Shown here: piece after piece, positions 18,292-29,118 of the stretch
Numbering within the stretch: the stretch's first letter is position 1
How the letters are laid out: each line of letters starts with the position of its first letter
Assembly (NCBI GenBank): GCA_905221605.1
Contig: CAJNDS010001302.1
Coordinates: 760,001 to 813,516 of the forward strand
DNA length: 53,516 bases
Reading direction: 5' to 3'
Source of the DNA: Symbiodinium natans
Taxonomy: Eukaryota; Sar; Dinophyceae; Suessiales; Symbiodiniaceae
Translations under genes and position numbers: made by a program
Notes under the pieces: generated by a model
The model's input: only the letters and a program-made list of their open reading frames with translations
Told to the model about the DNA's origin: nothing
Database searches by the model: none

Positions 18292-19035
18292 GTTCTAGGC
18301 TATCGGTGGTCTGCGTATGAGAGGTCCTAAGGGCACATGCCCTACAGCGAGACTGCTAGATTCGGCATGGTCCTTGCTGACATGAGGGCTTGCAGGCTCC
18401 TTGCGTCAAAGGCTATCCTAAACCCTAAACCCTAAACCCTAAACCCTAAAACCTAAACCCTAAACCCTAGTCCTTAGACGAAATGAGGGTTTACGGAGTA
18501 GGGATTAGGGTTTAGGGTTTCAGGGAGTAGGTTTGGGGTTCAGGGTTCAGGATTCAGGAAGTAGGGTTTAGGGTTTACTCTATACGTACCCTAAGCTGTT
18601 GGCACTGAGGGTTTTAGGTTTGCTGGGGCCCTCATCAGCCTGCCGACCCGAAACCCTAAACCCTAAACCCTAAACCCTAATCCTCAACTCCTCGGAGAAC
18701 CCAGCCTGTCCGGTTGTGGCTTTCTTTCCTGCTTAGCAGTTCGGCTGCTGTAAAGAATCCAGAGGACCAAACCAAGGTACACTTTTTCTAGTTCAAGTAC
18801 TGGGGGGAATCTAAAACCCCAACACACCCAAAACGCTAAACCCCTCAAACCCAACAACCCCCAGGCTCTAAAACCCTAAAGCCGAAGCCCTGAACCCTAA
18901 ACCCTAAACCCTAAACCCTAAACCCTAAACCCTAAAGCCGGAGCCTGAGCCTTATAGAAGTAAACCTAGAATCAAGGGTTGGAATTATGGGCCCTGAGTG
19001 TGGTCCCTTACCCTACTTTAAAGGGATTTATACAG
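18292..19035. other. Telomeric mosaic without gene
   Basis: C-strand tracts at 18416-18470, 18650-18683 and 18890-18937, degenerate G-strand variants at 18484-18570, and short unique spacers. No coding signal. Confidence 0.7.
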
Positions 19036-19121
19036 GGATCCGAAGTATGGGCCCTTATTATGTGTAGTGTAGATAAGGGTTATATAACGGGATGCAAAAT
19101 AAGGGCTCATACTTCGGATCG
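19036..19121. mobile_element. TIR element, family I (86 bp)
   Basis: Inverted ends of about 25 bp: GATCCGAAGTATGGGCCCTT near 19038 and its near complement ending at 19120. The word CTCCGAAGTATGGGCCCTT recurs inside the family B element at 25929-25948, so these small elements share modules. Confidence 0.6.
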
Positions 19122-19360
19122 GTGGGCAGGGTGTTTTTGGGTTTTTAGAGTGTCTTCAGGGTTTTCAGGGTATCTTCAGGGCTTTTAGGCTTTTGAGGAT
19201 TCAGTTTAGAGATATTAGGGTGTTACTTGAGGGTTTAGGGCGTTTTGGGGTATTGGGCTCAGTGGGTCCTTTGGGGTTTTGACGCTTTTTTTCAATACTA
19301 TGGACCCGGACCAGCAGCAGTTCGCAAACGGATTACAGGTTAGAACTTAGCTTGGGCTTG

Positions 19361-19446
19361 AACCCTAAACCCTAAACCCTAAACCCTAAACCCTAAACCC
19401 TGAACCCTGAACCCTGAACCCTGAACCCTAAACCCCAAACCCTAAC
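19361..19446 (-). repeat. Telomere-type tract with CCCTGAA variants
   Basis: About twelve units in C-strand orientation. Four consecutive CCCTGAA units lie in the middle, showing local homogenisation of a variant. Confidence 0.92.
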
Positions 19447-20030
19447 AAATAAACCCTTAACCCTAGCCCGAAACCATGTCGCAGTCAGGATTTGAAAAGA
19501 GCCTCGCAAGTAGGGACGGAAGGGCGAACAGCCCCATGAGTCCCACCGAAGCTAGCACAGTCGCTCAAGGATCCAGGCTTGCTTAGGGGCTACTTGGGCA
19601 AGAGGGTCTAGGGTTTCAGGGCTCAGGCTAGGTCAAACCCGACACCCTAAACCCCAAACCCTAAACCCCAAACGCTTTTGGGGTGTTCCTGCTCTATTGG
19701 TGCATGGATTCCTTGGAGTATCTTTGACAGAGCATTCGTGCAACGTGTGAGACGCGTGAACAGACCTGCACCGGGTGTGGGGTTGACGGGTTGAGGGTTT
19801 AGGGCTACTAGGACCCAGAGTAGGCCAAAGGGCACCCTCTTAATTCCTAGGCCAGCTACTCTTGGGTCTAGGTTGACGTAGACCCTGCAGCCCAAGTTTC
19901 ATAGGATCCCCCCGTCCCTGAAGGCGCCCGTCCCTCCCCCTATTTCATAATGTTCAGCCCTGAACTTGAATTTTGGGTTGAGGGTTTAGGTTTAGGGCTT
20001 TTTTTAGGGTCTAGGGCTTAGGGTTTCTGA
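19447..20030. other. Spacer without gene
   Basis: Unique-looking sequence with isolated telomere-like units at 19640-19675 and 19978-20028. No supported ORF. Confidence 0.6.
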
Positions 20031-20126
20031 AGGGAGGGGGTTCATGGGGGGTAGGTTCCGAGCCTTAGGGAGTAGGGGAGTATTGGAGAACCTTGTGTTG
20101 CATACCCCTGTCTTAACAACCCTATA
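20031..20126. mobile_element. TIR element, family E copy 2, one end damaged
   Basis: Begins AGGGAGGGGGTTCATGGGGG and continues with a diverged reverse complement of the copy at 7492-7613, through GCATACCCC. The distal inverted end is shortened and ends near TTAACAACCCT. Confidence 0.65.
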
Positions 20127-20507
20127 ATGGAAGGGGAGAGGAGACACCAGCAAGGAAATCCTGTGCGCAGAAGGTTTGGGGGGGTTGTTGGCTTGAGGGT
20201 TTGGTTTTTAGCACCTGAAATCACTGAAGCCCGCCATGCTTAACCCTAGTTCCGAACAACTCTCAGGGGGGGTTTACGGGATGTTCGCGCTGCTGCTAGA
20301 GGGCAAATCCTGCTGCCTCGATTTGCTGGGGATCATAGCCAGGCCTTTTATAAACATTTAAAAGTCCTCTCCGAAGCACTCAAGGTCCTTAAACCCATGG
20401 ATGCTACACACCCTGAAGCCCCAATCCTAGGGCCCCGAACCCGGAAACCCAGCGGTACTGGGGCTTCGTGGAGTTGGGCTTGGATTTGGACCCTAAACTC
20501 CAGACCG

Positions 20508-20652
20508 TTTGGGTTTAGGGTTTAGGGTTTAGGGTTTAGGGTTTAGGGTTTAGGGTTTAGGGTTTAGGGTTTAGGGTTTAGGGTTTAGGGTTCAGGGTTT
20601 AGGGTTTAGGGTTTAGGGTTTAGACCCTAAATCCTAAACCCGAAACCCTAAA
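20508..20652. repeat. Telomeric tract with strand switch
   Basis: About 16 TTTAGGG units in plus orientation (20508-20622) meet CCCTAAA-type units (20624-20652) at the junction TTTAGACCCTAAA, a head-to-head arrangement that could fold back. Confidence 0.9.
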
Positions 20653-20699
20653 CACTTGGGCATCAGGTTGGCACCCCCGGTCGCAGTGGTGCAGGCAGG

Positions 20700-20935
20700 G
20701 TTTCAGGGCTTTTAGGGTTTAGGGTTTCGGGTTCAGGGTTTTAGGGTCTTAGGGCCTTAGGGCCTTAGGGTCTTAGGGTCTTGGGGTCTTAGGGTCATAG
20801 GGTCTTAGGGTCTTAGGGTCTTGGGGTCATCGGGTCTTCGGGTCGTCGGGTCTTCGGGCCTTCGGGTTTTCGGGTCTTCGGGTCTGAGGGTCTTAGCGTC
20901 TTAGGGTTTAGGGTTTAGGGTTTAGGGCGAGGCAC
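20700..20935 (+). repeat. Octamer telomere-variant array (TCTTAGGG/TCTTCGGG)
   Basis: Starts and ends with TTTAGGG units, but the middle (about 20725-20905) is 8-bp units of the form TCTTAGGG, changing to TCTTCGGG and TCGTCGGG near 20830-20880. Confidence 0.9.
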
Positions 20936-21025
20936 CCTGCTTTAGGAGATCCCGGGGCAGCGTCCTTTTTGGTTCAGGGTTTCGGGTTTAGGGTTTGTAG
21001 AATTGTATACCGTTTGGGTCAAAAA

Positions 21026-21075
21026 GTTTTGAGCGAAACGTTTTGGGCGAAATGTTTTGAGCGAAACGTTTTGTC
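21026..21075 (+). repeat. 14-bp tandem repeat GTTTTGAGCGAAAC
   Basis: Three units plus a partial unit; the second unit is GTTTTGGGCGAAAT. Confidence 0.85.
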
Positions 21076-21164
21076 TTTTGGATCTACATTTTTTGGGCGA
21101 GGGGGGGCTGGGTGGGGGAGGGGCGCATCCGTTTCTGTGCGCCTACCCAAGCGGGAATTGCTGC

Positions 21165-22015
21165 TCCAGAGCGCTGGAATTCTCCAGTTTAAAGAAGGGC
21201 GTTGGAATCCGGGCCTTTGCGTACTTTTTGCTGTTTCTGGGTGGCTGCCCAGGGGGGGAAATGCTGCCTGCTTTTCTGGCGACGCGCTGGAATTCTTCAT
21301 TTTTTGGCCGGGCCTTTGCGCGTTTTTTTTGCTGTTTCTGGGCCTGCCTAAGAGAGATGCTGCCTGTGTTTCTGGCAGAGCGCTGGAATTCTCCAATTTC
21401 TGGTGGGCATTGGAAGCCGGGCTTTTGCCTGCTTTTTGCTGTTTGTGTCCGCTAAAGGGGGAGACGCTGCCCGTTTTCTGGCAGAGCGCTGGAATTCTTC
21501 ATTTCTCTGGCAGGGCGTTGGAATTTGGGCCCTTGCATATCTTTTGCTGTTTCCGGTGCCTGCCTAAAGCGGAGAGCGCTGGAATTCTCCATTTTCTGGC
21601 AGGGTGTTGATTCTTACTTTTTTGGCATGGGGTTGGAATCCGGGCCTTTGCGTGCTATTTTCGCTGTTTCTGGGTTTTGCCTACTTTTTCCTGTTTCTGG
21701 GTGCCTGCCAGAAACTGGAGAATTCCAGCGCGTTGCCAAACAACGGGCAGCATTTCCCCCTGAAGCAGGCGCCCAGAAACAAAAAAGTAGGCGAAGGCCC
21801 GGATTCCAACCTGCTCTGCCAGAAACACCGGCAGCGTTCCCCCCTTAGGCAGGCACCCAGAAACAGCAAAAAACACGCAAGACCCGGATTCCAGCCCCTT
21901 CCAGAATACCAGCGCTCTGCCAGAAAACGAGCAGCGTTTCCTCCTTAGGCAGGCACCCGGAAACAGCCAAAAGTACACAAAGGCCCGGATTCCAACGCCC
22001 TGCCAGAACACGCTG
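21165..22015. repeat. Complex tandem and inverted repeat, about 90-120-bp units
   Basis: About five direct units run from 21165 to 21711. They are marked by GCGCTGGAATTCTCCA, GGAATCCGGGCCTTTGCGT and TTTGCTGTTTCTGGGTG. The order then inverts: 21712-22010 carries about three units as reverse complement (GGAGAATTCCAGCGCG, AGGCCCGGATTCCAAC). The long open frames here (for example 20969-21610) encode only the repeat and change frame between units, so I treat the region as non-coding. Confidence 0.85.
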
Positions 22016-22198
22016 AACCCCTTGTAAACAATGCCCGTGGGACGCGAAGACACTACCTCAAGCGGCAGCGGTGTAGCCTAGCCTCCTAAATCTCTTCTTT
22101 CAGCTTTCGTGACAGCCCTTTCAGTCTCTGTAATCAGAGCGGCGGCTGCAATTTTTCTCACAGGTTGAGCAACGCTCAGCCCGATTCGGAGCTGCGTA

Positions 22199-22224
22199 TC
22201 AGTGAGTGAGTGAGTGAGTGAGTG
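22199..22224 (+). repeat. GTGA microsatellite
   Basis: About six perfect tetranucleotide units. Another copy of GGAGAATTCCAGCGCT from the preceding repeat follows at about 22235. Confidence 0.9.
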
Positions 22225-22393
22225 CCAGAACATGGAGAATTCCAGCGCTTTGTAATCAGGAAACCCAGGAACTAAGACCTAGGGCACTCATTGTAGCACA
22301 CTTCCCCTAGTGATCCACGACGTCTGCTTGGGGACCAACTGCGAGCGCCAGACCCAGCTGTAGATGTGTTTGATGAGACGCACATTGTTTAAA

Positions 22394-22665
22394 GGGGCAA
22401 AAATGCCGCAAATAGCAGGATTTTTGGGCATGGTCGCAATATGGCATCGCACTTGTGACAGCGCGTTGTGCTGCTGAACATCAAACATCCTCCAGGAACA
22501 TGTTGTATAAAGAGGCAAAACGCTGCAAATAGCAGGGTTTTTGGCATGTTCGCATTTGGCATGACCACTTGTGACTGCGCCTCGTGTTGCTGAACATCAA
22601 GCCATGAAGAGGCAAAAACGCCGTAGATAGCAGGGGTTGGGGATGGTTAGAGTAAAATGGTCGTG
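22394..22665 (+). repeat. Tandem repeat, about 100-118-bp unit
   Basis: Three unit starts at about 22394, 22512 and 22609, each marked by AGGCAAAAACGC..AATAGCAGG-type sequence, followed by GGCATG..CGCA, CACTTGTGAC and GTTGTGCTGCTGAACATCAA. The third unit is incomplete. No coding signal. Confidence 0.75.
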
Positions 22666-23377
22666 ACCAACCCCCCCCCCCAACAAAAGCACACTCTCTC
22701 CGGACCGAACTTTCAAGACATGGGCAAATAGCAACGTGTCAGGGCTTAGGGCTTGAGGGTGGAACATCTTCACAAATCTTGCTTATGGAATCCAGCGTCT
22801 GCTTGGGGTCAGATAGAGGCGTCATATACCTTAACCGCAGGCCCCTAAACTCTAAACCCTAAATCCTAAACCCTAAACCATCGTGACGTGAAGCCTTGAC
22901 TGTAAACCCCAACTCCTCGAAAACCTACTACAACTACAACTACCAGAAAAAAACCTAAAAACCCTAAGCCTCAAAGCCCTCAAGCCCTGCCTGACAACCC
23001 TGCCTTCAAAATCCTACAGCCCCAAGCCGTACAAACCCCTTTAAAGGCCCAAACAACGAGCCAGGGTTTCTAGGTTTTAGGCTTAAAACCCAAAACTCAA
23101 AGAGTTTCTAGGTTTTGAGGTTAAAGCCTAAAACAGAGAGCCAACAGAGGGTTCCTAGTGTTTAGGCTTAGAACCCAAAACACAAAGAGCTTCTAGGTTC
23201 TGGGGTTGGGCTTTGGGCGTTGAAGTCCTCAACCCTAAACCCTAAACCCTAAACCCTAAACCCTCAACGCCCGGGCAGGAGGTGGCTCATCCGTGCGACT
23301 ACCCAGGGCATCTGGCTTGGACACCCTAGGGCTCAGGCTTTTTTAGGGTTTAGGGTTTAGGGTTTAGGGTTTAGGGT
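22666..23377. other. Telomeric mosaic with an 80-bp duplicate, no gene
   Basis: C-strand tracts at 22846-22880 and 23230-23265 and a G-strand tract at 23344-23375. An 80-bp direct duplicate (unit starts 23058 and 23138) is marked by TTCTAGGTTTTAGGCTTA-like words and AACCCAAAACTCAAAGAG. Confidence 0.65.
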
Positions 23378-23475
23378 GGGTAGTTTCATGGGCCCTTAAT
23401 ATGGTGCCAGGTGTTTAGGGTACATCAGGGGCATATAAGGGGGGGAGCCCCGACTAAGGGACCATGAAACTACCC
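23378..23475. mobile_element. TIR element, family B copy 1 (98 bp)
   Basis: Left end GGGTAGTTTCATGGGCCCTT (23378) and right end AAGGGACCATGAAACTACCC (to 23475) are inverted repeats with one mismatch. A G-strand telomeric tract touches its left end. No coding capacity. Confidence 0.8.
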
Positions 23476-24177
23476 GGAGAGCTTCTGGTGTTGGAGTTTA
23501 GGGCTTTAGGGTTTTGGGCTGAGGGTTTGGGGTTTCGGACTTCGTGTCTGGGGTTTAAGGTTTGGGGTTTGCATAGGGCGTCTGGTGTTCAAGAGTTGAC
23601 TGGTGTTGGTACAGCTTCTGGGCTTCACAGGGTGGAAGTTTCTGGGGTTCAGCTGAAGGTTTAGGGTTTGGGGTTTTAGGGCTTTAGGGTTGAGGGTTTC
23701 AGGGTTTAGGGGTATTTTTGGGGTGAAGGGTTTAGCTCAGGGTTTCAACGTCATGTTTAACATGCTGCCTCCGGGTCCCAGTTTGTTGTTGAGGGGGGCT
23801 TGCAAGGTAGCCCAGTATCCGAAGCGCTCTAAAGCCTTAAAGGCCCCAAACCCTAAACCCTAAACCCTAAGCGCTCTAAAGCCTTCAAGTCCCCAAACCC
23901 TAAAATCCTAGCCGCCCTCGGGGTGGCTTCGACTTCCCCCTCTAGACAGGCCTAGGAGAGATAAAACGGGTTTCCCTTTTCTTAAGGTTCGGAACCACCA
24001 AAAGGGAGCAACGAGGGCACCCCTCAAACCCCTAAACCCTAAACCCTAGACCCTAAACCCTAAACCCCAAACCCCAAGCCCCAATGCCCAAGCTTCGGTA
24101 CAAACTGCAGCAAGAGACCCCTCAAGGCTCTTGGCAAAATAGGGTTCAGGGTTTAGGCTCACGGATTAGTGCTTAGA
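23476..24177. other. Degenerate telomere-like spacer, no gene
   Basis: G/T-rich sequence with GGGTTT, GGGGTTT and AGGGTTT words in loose order (23490-23760), then C-strand units at 23850-23905 and 24010-24070. The first part looks like a decayed telomeric array. Confidence 0.6.
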
Positions 24178-24321
24178 GGGTTTAGGGTTTAGGGTTTAGG
24201 GTTTAGGGTTTAGGGTTTAGGGTTTAGGGTTTAGGGTTTAGGGTTTAGGGTTTAGGGTTTAGGGTTTAGGGTTTAGGGCCGTTTAGGGTTTAGGGCTTAG
24301 GGTTTAGGGTTTAGTTAGGGG
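24178..24321 (+). repeat. Telomere-type tract (TTTAGGG)n, about 19 units
   Basis: Nearly perfect for its first 100 bases, then a short GCC interruption at 24278 and further units. Confidence 0.95.
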
Positions 24322-24711
24322 TTTACGCCCTAAGCCCGCAGCCTAAGAGTTGAAATTGCCTGGGAGTTGCTTGACGGCTTGAAGGGGTGTGTCGGATCAT
24401 GGGACTTGGGGCAGTTGGGGGCCGGGGGGGGGGGGGCTGGCTTCCGCGCATCAACACGCGGGGTTTCGGGTTTAGGGTTTAGGGTTTAGGGTTGTTGGTG
24501 CAGGGTCTCTTTGGGATTGAGGGTTTCGGTTTGGATTCTGAGTTCATTTTCGGGGTCTAGGGCAACTGCAAAACATCACCCCAGCACCTCAGAAAAGTTC
24601 ACCCAAACCCTAAACCCGAAACCCCAAAACATCCCGAAACCCAAAAAGCCAAGGAAAAACAAACCCTTGAAACCACCAAAACCCAAAACCCCAATCGCTG
24701 AACCTAAACTT

Positions 24712-24820
24712 GGGATGTTTCCCCTTATACTACCAGTGTAGACTAACAGTCCTGAAAAAGAGTTTAGTAGGGGGTACTATACTCCATCTGAAGGACTGTT
24801 AGTATAAGGGGGAACATCCC
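24712..24820. mobile_element. TIR element, family A copy 1 (109 bp)
   Basis: Ends GGGATGTTTCCCCTTATACT and its near complement AGTATAAGGGGGAACATCCC form a TIR of about 26-30 bp. Copies occur at 44390-44499 and, as one end only, at 48654-48688. MITE-like: short, AT-richer core, no ORF. Confidence 0.82.
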
Positions 24821-25229
24821 TGAACCGCAAAAACCCATAGCCCTGATTTTTGGGTTTTGTGTTTAGGGTTTAGAATTTAGGTTTAGAGTTTAGGGTTAAG
24901 GTTTTAGGGCAAAATCGCTCCAGAATGCCCATCCGGCCAAGGCTGCTGTCGCCAGCCTACGGGAGTAGGCGCTCACAATTTTTGGGAGCAAAGAGTTTTG
25001 TTGGGTTTTAGGTGGCTCCCCAAACCCCAAACCCCAAACCCCAAGCCCCAAACCCCAATTCCGGTTAGGATGCTTAGAGGTTGGGGGCTTCTAGGGCTTA
25101 GGGTTTAGGGTTTAGGGTTAGAGGTTAGGGGCTTCTAGGGCTTAGGGCCTTTAAAGCTCCTAGGACCACAAGTTGCTTGTGATCACACGGGAGATTCAAC
25201 TGCCCTGACGAATTCAGCTTTAATGAGGA

Positions 25230-25431
25230 CTTGGTAGCCCAGAGGTACCCTTTTTTCCCTTTATTTGGGGTTTAGGGTTTAGGGTTTAGGGTTTGGGGTT
25301 TGGGGTTTGGGGTTTAGGGTTTAGGGTTTGGGGTTTGGGGTTTAGTCCCTTTTTTGGGTTCAAGGTTCCCTTATAAAGTAACCAACCCAAAAAGGGTGCC
25401 TGTATTAAAATATGGTTACTGGGCTACTAAG
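25230..25431. mobile_element. TIR-like element, family G, with telomeric core
   Basis: Left end CTTGGTAGCCCAGAGGTACCC and right end carrying GGTTACTGGGCTACTAAG are imperfect inverted repeats. The centre holds a TTTAGGG/TTTGGGG tract (25267-25345). Confidence 0.55.
25267..25345 (+). repeat. Telomeric tract with alternating TTTAGGG and TTTGGGG blocks
   Basis: Blocks of three or four TTTAGGG and TTTGGGG units alternate, inside the family G element. Confidence 0.9.
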
Positions 25432-25708
25432 AGGAAGAAATAGCCCAGAGTCTTCGATTGCAGAATGTGGTGTGGCTTACGATCTGGGATGGGCTTGCTT
25501 ATTTTCCTCCAAGGAAAGCTGTAGGGTTTAGGCGTTTGAGGTTAAAGGGTCTAGGAGTTTGGGGGCTTTCTTACAGCGGAAGCTTCCTTGATCCCTAAAC
25601 TCTAAACCTTCAGCCGTCGCACACGGCAGAAGATTCAGGTCCTTGTGCGAGTTAGTAAAGAACCGATGTGTCGGATCCTACACCTCACATCATTCGAGTC
25701 CACCCTGC

Positions 25709-25873
25709 ACCCTAAACCCTAAACCCTAAACCCTAAAACCTAAACCCTAAACCCTAAACCCTAAACCCTAAACCCTAAACCCTAAACCCTAAACCCTAAA
25801 CCCTAAACCCTAAACCCTAAACCCTAAACCCTAAACCCTAAACCCTAAACCCTAAACCCTAAACCCTAAACCC
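25709..25873 (-). repeat. Telomere-type tract (CCCTAAA)n, about 23 units
   Basis: Nearly perfect C-strand array, one of the longest in the window. A family B element begins 7 bases beyond it. Confidence 0.95.
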
Positions 25874-25880
25874 AAATCTA

Positions 25881-26051
25881 AGGGCAGCCACATGGTCCCC
25901 TAGTATGGTCCATTACCTCCTGCGAGGGCTCCGAAGTATGGGCCCTTGGGTTTTGCAGGGTATACACCTCTTAGGGTTTAGGGTTTAGGGTTTAGGGTTT
26001 AGGGTGTTCCCCAACTAAGGGCACACATTGGGGGATCATGTGACTATCCCT
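25881..26051. mobile_element. TIR element, family B-like, with telomeric core (171 bp)
   Basis: Left end AGGGCAGCCACATGGTCCCC and right end GGGGGATCATGTGACTATCCCT are imperfect inverted repeats related to family B. A G-strand telomeric tract (25972-26006) lies in the interior, next to a CTCCGAAGTATGGGCCCTT module. Confidence 0.65.
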
Positions 26052-26174
26052 AAACCCTAAACTATAATTTGCTCAAGATTTAGGGTTTAGGCCGAAAGTA
26101 GCTGTCGTGTTGCGCAGGGCACGCGCTTTGCCCCATCCCGGCTTGTCAGGATGCATCTCCAGGTTCAACAAGGC

Positions 26175-26271
26175 TTTAGGGTTTAGGGTTTAGGGTTTAG
26201 GGTTTAGGGTTTAGGGTTTAGGGTTTAGGGTTTAGGGTTTAGGGTTTAGGGTTTAGGGTTTAGGGTTTAGG
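26175..26271 (+). repeat. Telomere-type tract (TTTAGGG)n, 13-14 units
   Basis: Perfect units throughout. Confidence 0.95.
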
Positions 26272-26576
26272 GGTGGACCGTGGGATCCATGCACACTTGG
26301 CGTGCAGGGGATCTCACACACCGTTGGCGAGGCTAGTGCAAAAAGTATTCTGTTGTGGTATATTAATGTTGGGAAAGGATACTGGGGGACTCGGAGGGGG
26401 GGGGGGGGTCTCAAGACAGGGGGAGGGGTAGCAAGGGTAGTAAAGTCTGAGAGTTTTGGGGTTTAGGGTTTAGGGTTTAGGGTTTAGGTTCAGGGGCTTG
26501 GGGTTTTTAGTTGGGTGGCTCATATGGCTTGGTTTTCTTGTAGGGGCCTTAGGGCTCGAAATCCCGAAGCCTTTTT

Positions 26577-26679
26577 CATATATGTATATATATGAAATCT
26601 TTGATGTATATGTATGCATATATGTATGTATAGATGTATATATTGATATTTATATAATATAAATAACTAAATAAACATG

Positions 26680-26720
<41 letters not shown>

Positions 26721-26745
26721 TACACATATATAGATATAGATATAA
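26577..26745. repeat. TA-rich microsatellite region
   Basis: (TA)n and (ATGTAT)n stretches, including a 30-bp pure TA run near 26696-26720. Confidence 0.9.
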
Positions 26746-27252
26746 TCGTTCTGTATGTTTAGCTCCAGCATTCTTAGAGTTCGGTGCTTTTCTGTGAGAG
26801 CGGCAGGTCCATCTTCGCCCAAGCACCTTGCGATGGGACCTCAGTGTGTCTACGGTTTAGGGTTTAGGGTTTAGGGTCTAGGGTTTTGGGTTTTGGGGTT
26901 TAGGTTTTAGGGTTTAGGTGTTCGGGCTTATAGGGTTTGGGTTTGGGGTTTAGCGTTTAGGGTTTATATAGGGTTTACCAGGGTTTTGCTGATCCTAGAA
27001 CCCAAGAAACCGTACAATGCCCTGAGCCTCAACCCCCTGAAGCCTGAAGCTTCCGCATTTCTCTCCACTCTATTTGCAAGCCTCCAGCACCTTCGGCGGC
27101 ACCCTATTTTTATGCCCTGTTTGTCCTTAAAACCCTAAACCCTGAACCCTAAACCCTAAACCCTAACCCCTCATCCCACATCGAAGAGCAAAGCATTGAT
27201 CAAACAAATGGGCATGCCATGCTCGTCCGGAGCCTCCGAAGGTTCATCGAGG

Positions 27253-27345
27253 CCCTAAACCCTAAACCCTAAACCCTAAACCCTAAACCCTAAACCCTAA
27301 ACCCTAAACCCTAAACCCTAAACCCTAAACCCTAAACCCTAAACC
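27253..27345 (-). repeat. Telomere-type tract (CCCTAAA)n, 13 units
   Basis: Perfect C-strand units, followed directly by a variant G-strand array at 27346. Confidence 0.95.
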
Positions 27346-27440
27346 TGTTTAGGTTTACTAGGGTTACTAGGATATCTGGGGTTACCAACGTTGCTAGGGT
27401 TACTAGGGTTACTAGGGTTCCTAGGGTTACTAGGGTTTAG
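27346..27440 (+). repeat. Nonamer array GGTTACTAG
   Basis: Units of the form GGGTTACTA with small variants (TTCCTA, TTGCTA), a telomere-like array with two extra bases per unit. Confidence 0.8.
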
Positions 27441-27539
27441 GGCCTTGAGGGTTGAGGGTTGGGGCGTTGTCTCCGGCGCAATCGAACTGAGAAGTGCCTC
27501 CATTGACAATTGGGGAGGGTATAGAGATTAGGGGTTTCG

Positions 27540-28145
27540 AGGTCTAGGTTTTAGAGGTTAGGGGTTTAGGGGTTTTGGGCTTAGGGGTTTGGGGGTTTAG
27601 GGGTCTAGGGGTTTTGGGGTTTTGGGGTTTAGGGGTTTGGGGTTTTGGGGTTTACACGGGAACCCAAGGCCTGGGAAACGCATCAGGACATCACGGCAAG
27701 TGGTCGAACAAGCCCACTCAGCACCCGCAGTGGCCTTCCTACATACATTCCGAACCCTAAACCCTGAACCGTAAGCCCCTAAACCCCTAAACCCCTAAAT
27801 CCCTAAACCCCAAAACTCCAAAACCCCTAACCCCTAACCCCTCAAAACCTAAAGCCCCAAAACCCGAACACCCCAACACATCAAAACCCTGAGTGTTGAA
27901 GCTGGCAAAAAACTGCTGAAGCCCATACACACCCTGGGAGCACAATCGGGTCTCGGGTTTTAGGGATGTAGGGTTTGGGGTTTGGGGTTTGGGGTTTGGG
28001 GTTTTCGGGGTTTAGGGTTTAGGGTTTAGGGTTAGGGTTTAGGGTTTACGGTTTAGGGTTTAGGGCTTAGGGTTTAGGGCTTAGGGCTTAGGGTTTAGGG
28101 TGTAGGGTGTAGGGTGTAGGGTGCAGGGTTTCGGTTTAGGGTTTA
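27540..28145. repeat. Degenerate telomere-variant block
   Basis: TTTAGGGG octamers (27540-27650), CCCCTAAA units (27772-27850), TTTGGGG units (27970-28000), then TTTAGGG units with GGGCTTA and GGGTGTA variants (28001-28145). Reading frames here are runs of GLGVWGF-type residues produced by the repeat. Confidence 0.85.
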
Positions 28146-28476
28146 GGCCCCATTTTGACGTTTTGGGCGTCATCCAGGCGTCACCCAGGGTTCCGCCGGC
28201 GTCGCCTTCAGGCCGGCCGAGGATATGTGTGCCCTAAACCCCGAAACCCTAAACCCTAAACCCTAAACCCAGAGGTCATAGTGTTTGAGGCTAACAGTAG
28301 AGAGCCCAGTTTAGGAGAATGGGATATGGGGTGGAGCTCAGACTCACATTGCCAGGGTTTGGGGTGTAGGAATGTAGGGCTTAGGCAGAACACACCATCG
28401 TACGATGTATTCCCTTCTTGTTGTGTTCCTGCAAATCCTAAACCCCGAAAACCCTTCAAGCCTCCTAAACCCTAAC

Positions 28477-28599
28477 CCCCCCGCCGCCCCGCCCCCCCCC
28501 TCCCCCCCCAAAAGAAGAAATCCCAATCCTAAAGCCCTAAACCCTAAACCCTAAACCCTAAACCCTAAACCCTAAACCCTAAACCCTAAACCCTAAACA
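28477..28599 (-). repeat. C-rich run followed by (CCCTAAA)n tract
   Basis: 28477-28510 is almost pure C with a few G and T; 28529-28599 holds about ten C-strand telomeric units. Confidence 0.9.
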
Positions 28600-28682
28600 C
28601 CCGAACCCCTCTCAAGAGGCTCCATGCTGATGCCGTCGCGCGCCTCGCTGGTGCCGGGCGGATCCCTGCACGTGGCGCGGGC

Positions 28683-28838
28683 CCTGGGAAGCTGAATCTC
28701 CTGTTCGGGTTTAGGGTTTAGGGTTTAGGGTTTAGGGTTTAGGGTTTAGGGTTTAGGGTTTGGGGTTTAGGGTTTAGGGTTTAAGGTGTAGGGTTTAGGG
28801 TTTACGGCTTAGGGTCCTGGGAAGTCGATTCTTGCTGT
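28683..28838 (+). repeat. Telomeric tract bracketed by imperfect direct repeats
   Basis: CCTGGGAAGCTGAATCTCCT (28683) and CCTGGGAAGTCGATTCTTGC (28816), both followed by TGTT, flank about fifteen TTTAGGG-type units at 28706-28815. Confidence 0.7.
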
Positions 28839-28849
28839 TGATTTCATGT

Positions 28850-29020
28850 TGTTTAGGGTTTTAGTGTTTTAGGGTTTTAGGGCTGTAGGGTTTTAGGGCT
28901 TTAGGGTTTTAGGTTTTAGGGTTTTTGGGTTTTAGAGTTTTAGGGTTTAGGGTTTTAGGGTTGGGTTTTGGGGTTTAGGGTTTTGGGTTTGGGGTTTATG
29001 GTTTAATTAGGGATTCAGAG
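28850..29020 (+). repeat. Octamer array TTTTAGGG
   Basis: Units TTTTAGGG with GGGCTGTA and GGGCTTTA variants. A nearly identical series of variants recurs at 46684-46760, so the two blocks are copies. Confidence 0.8.
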
Positions 29021-29118
29021 GTTTAGGGCTGATAGTGGCTTTCAGCACCTGCAGGGCTTGTAGCGCGCCAGAGCTTGTTCCTTTGCCGGCTTAGTACGGT
29101 CCATGTAACTACCCTAAG

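Noticed and set aside
20969-21610. 213-codon plus-strand ORF
   Set aside because: It translates the 90-120-bp repeat (SAGILQF/ALEF-type units); units shift frame relative to each other and the opposite strand is open too.
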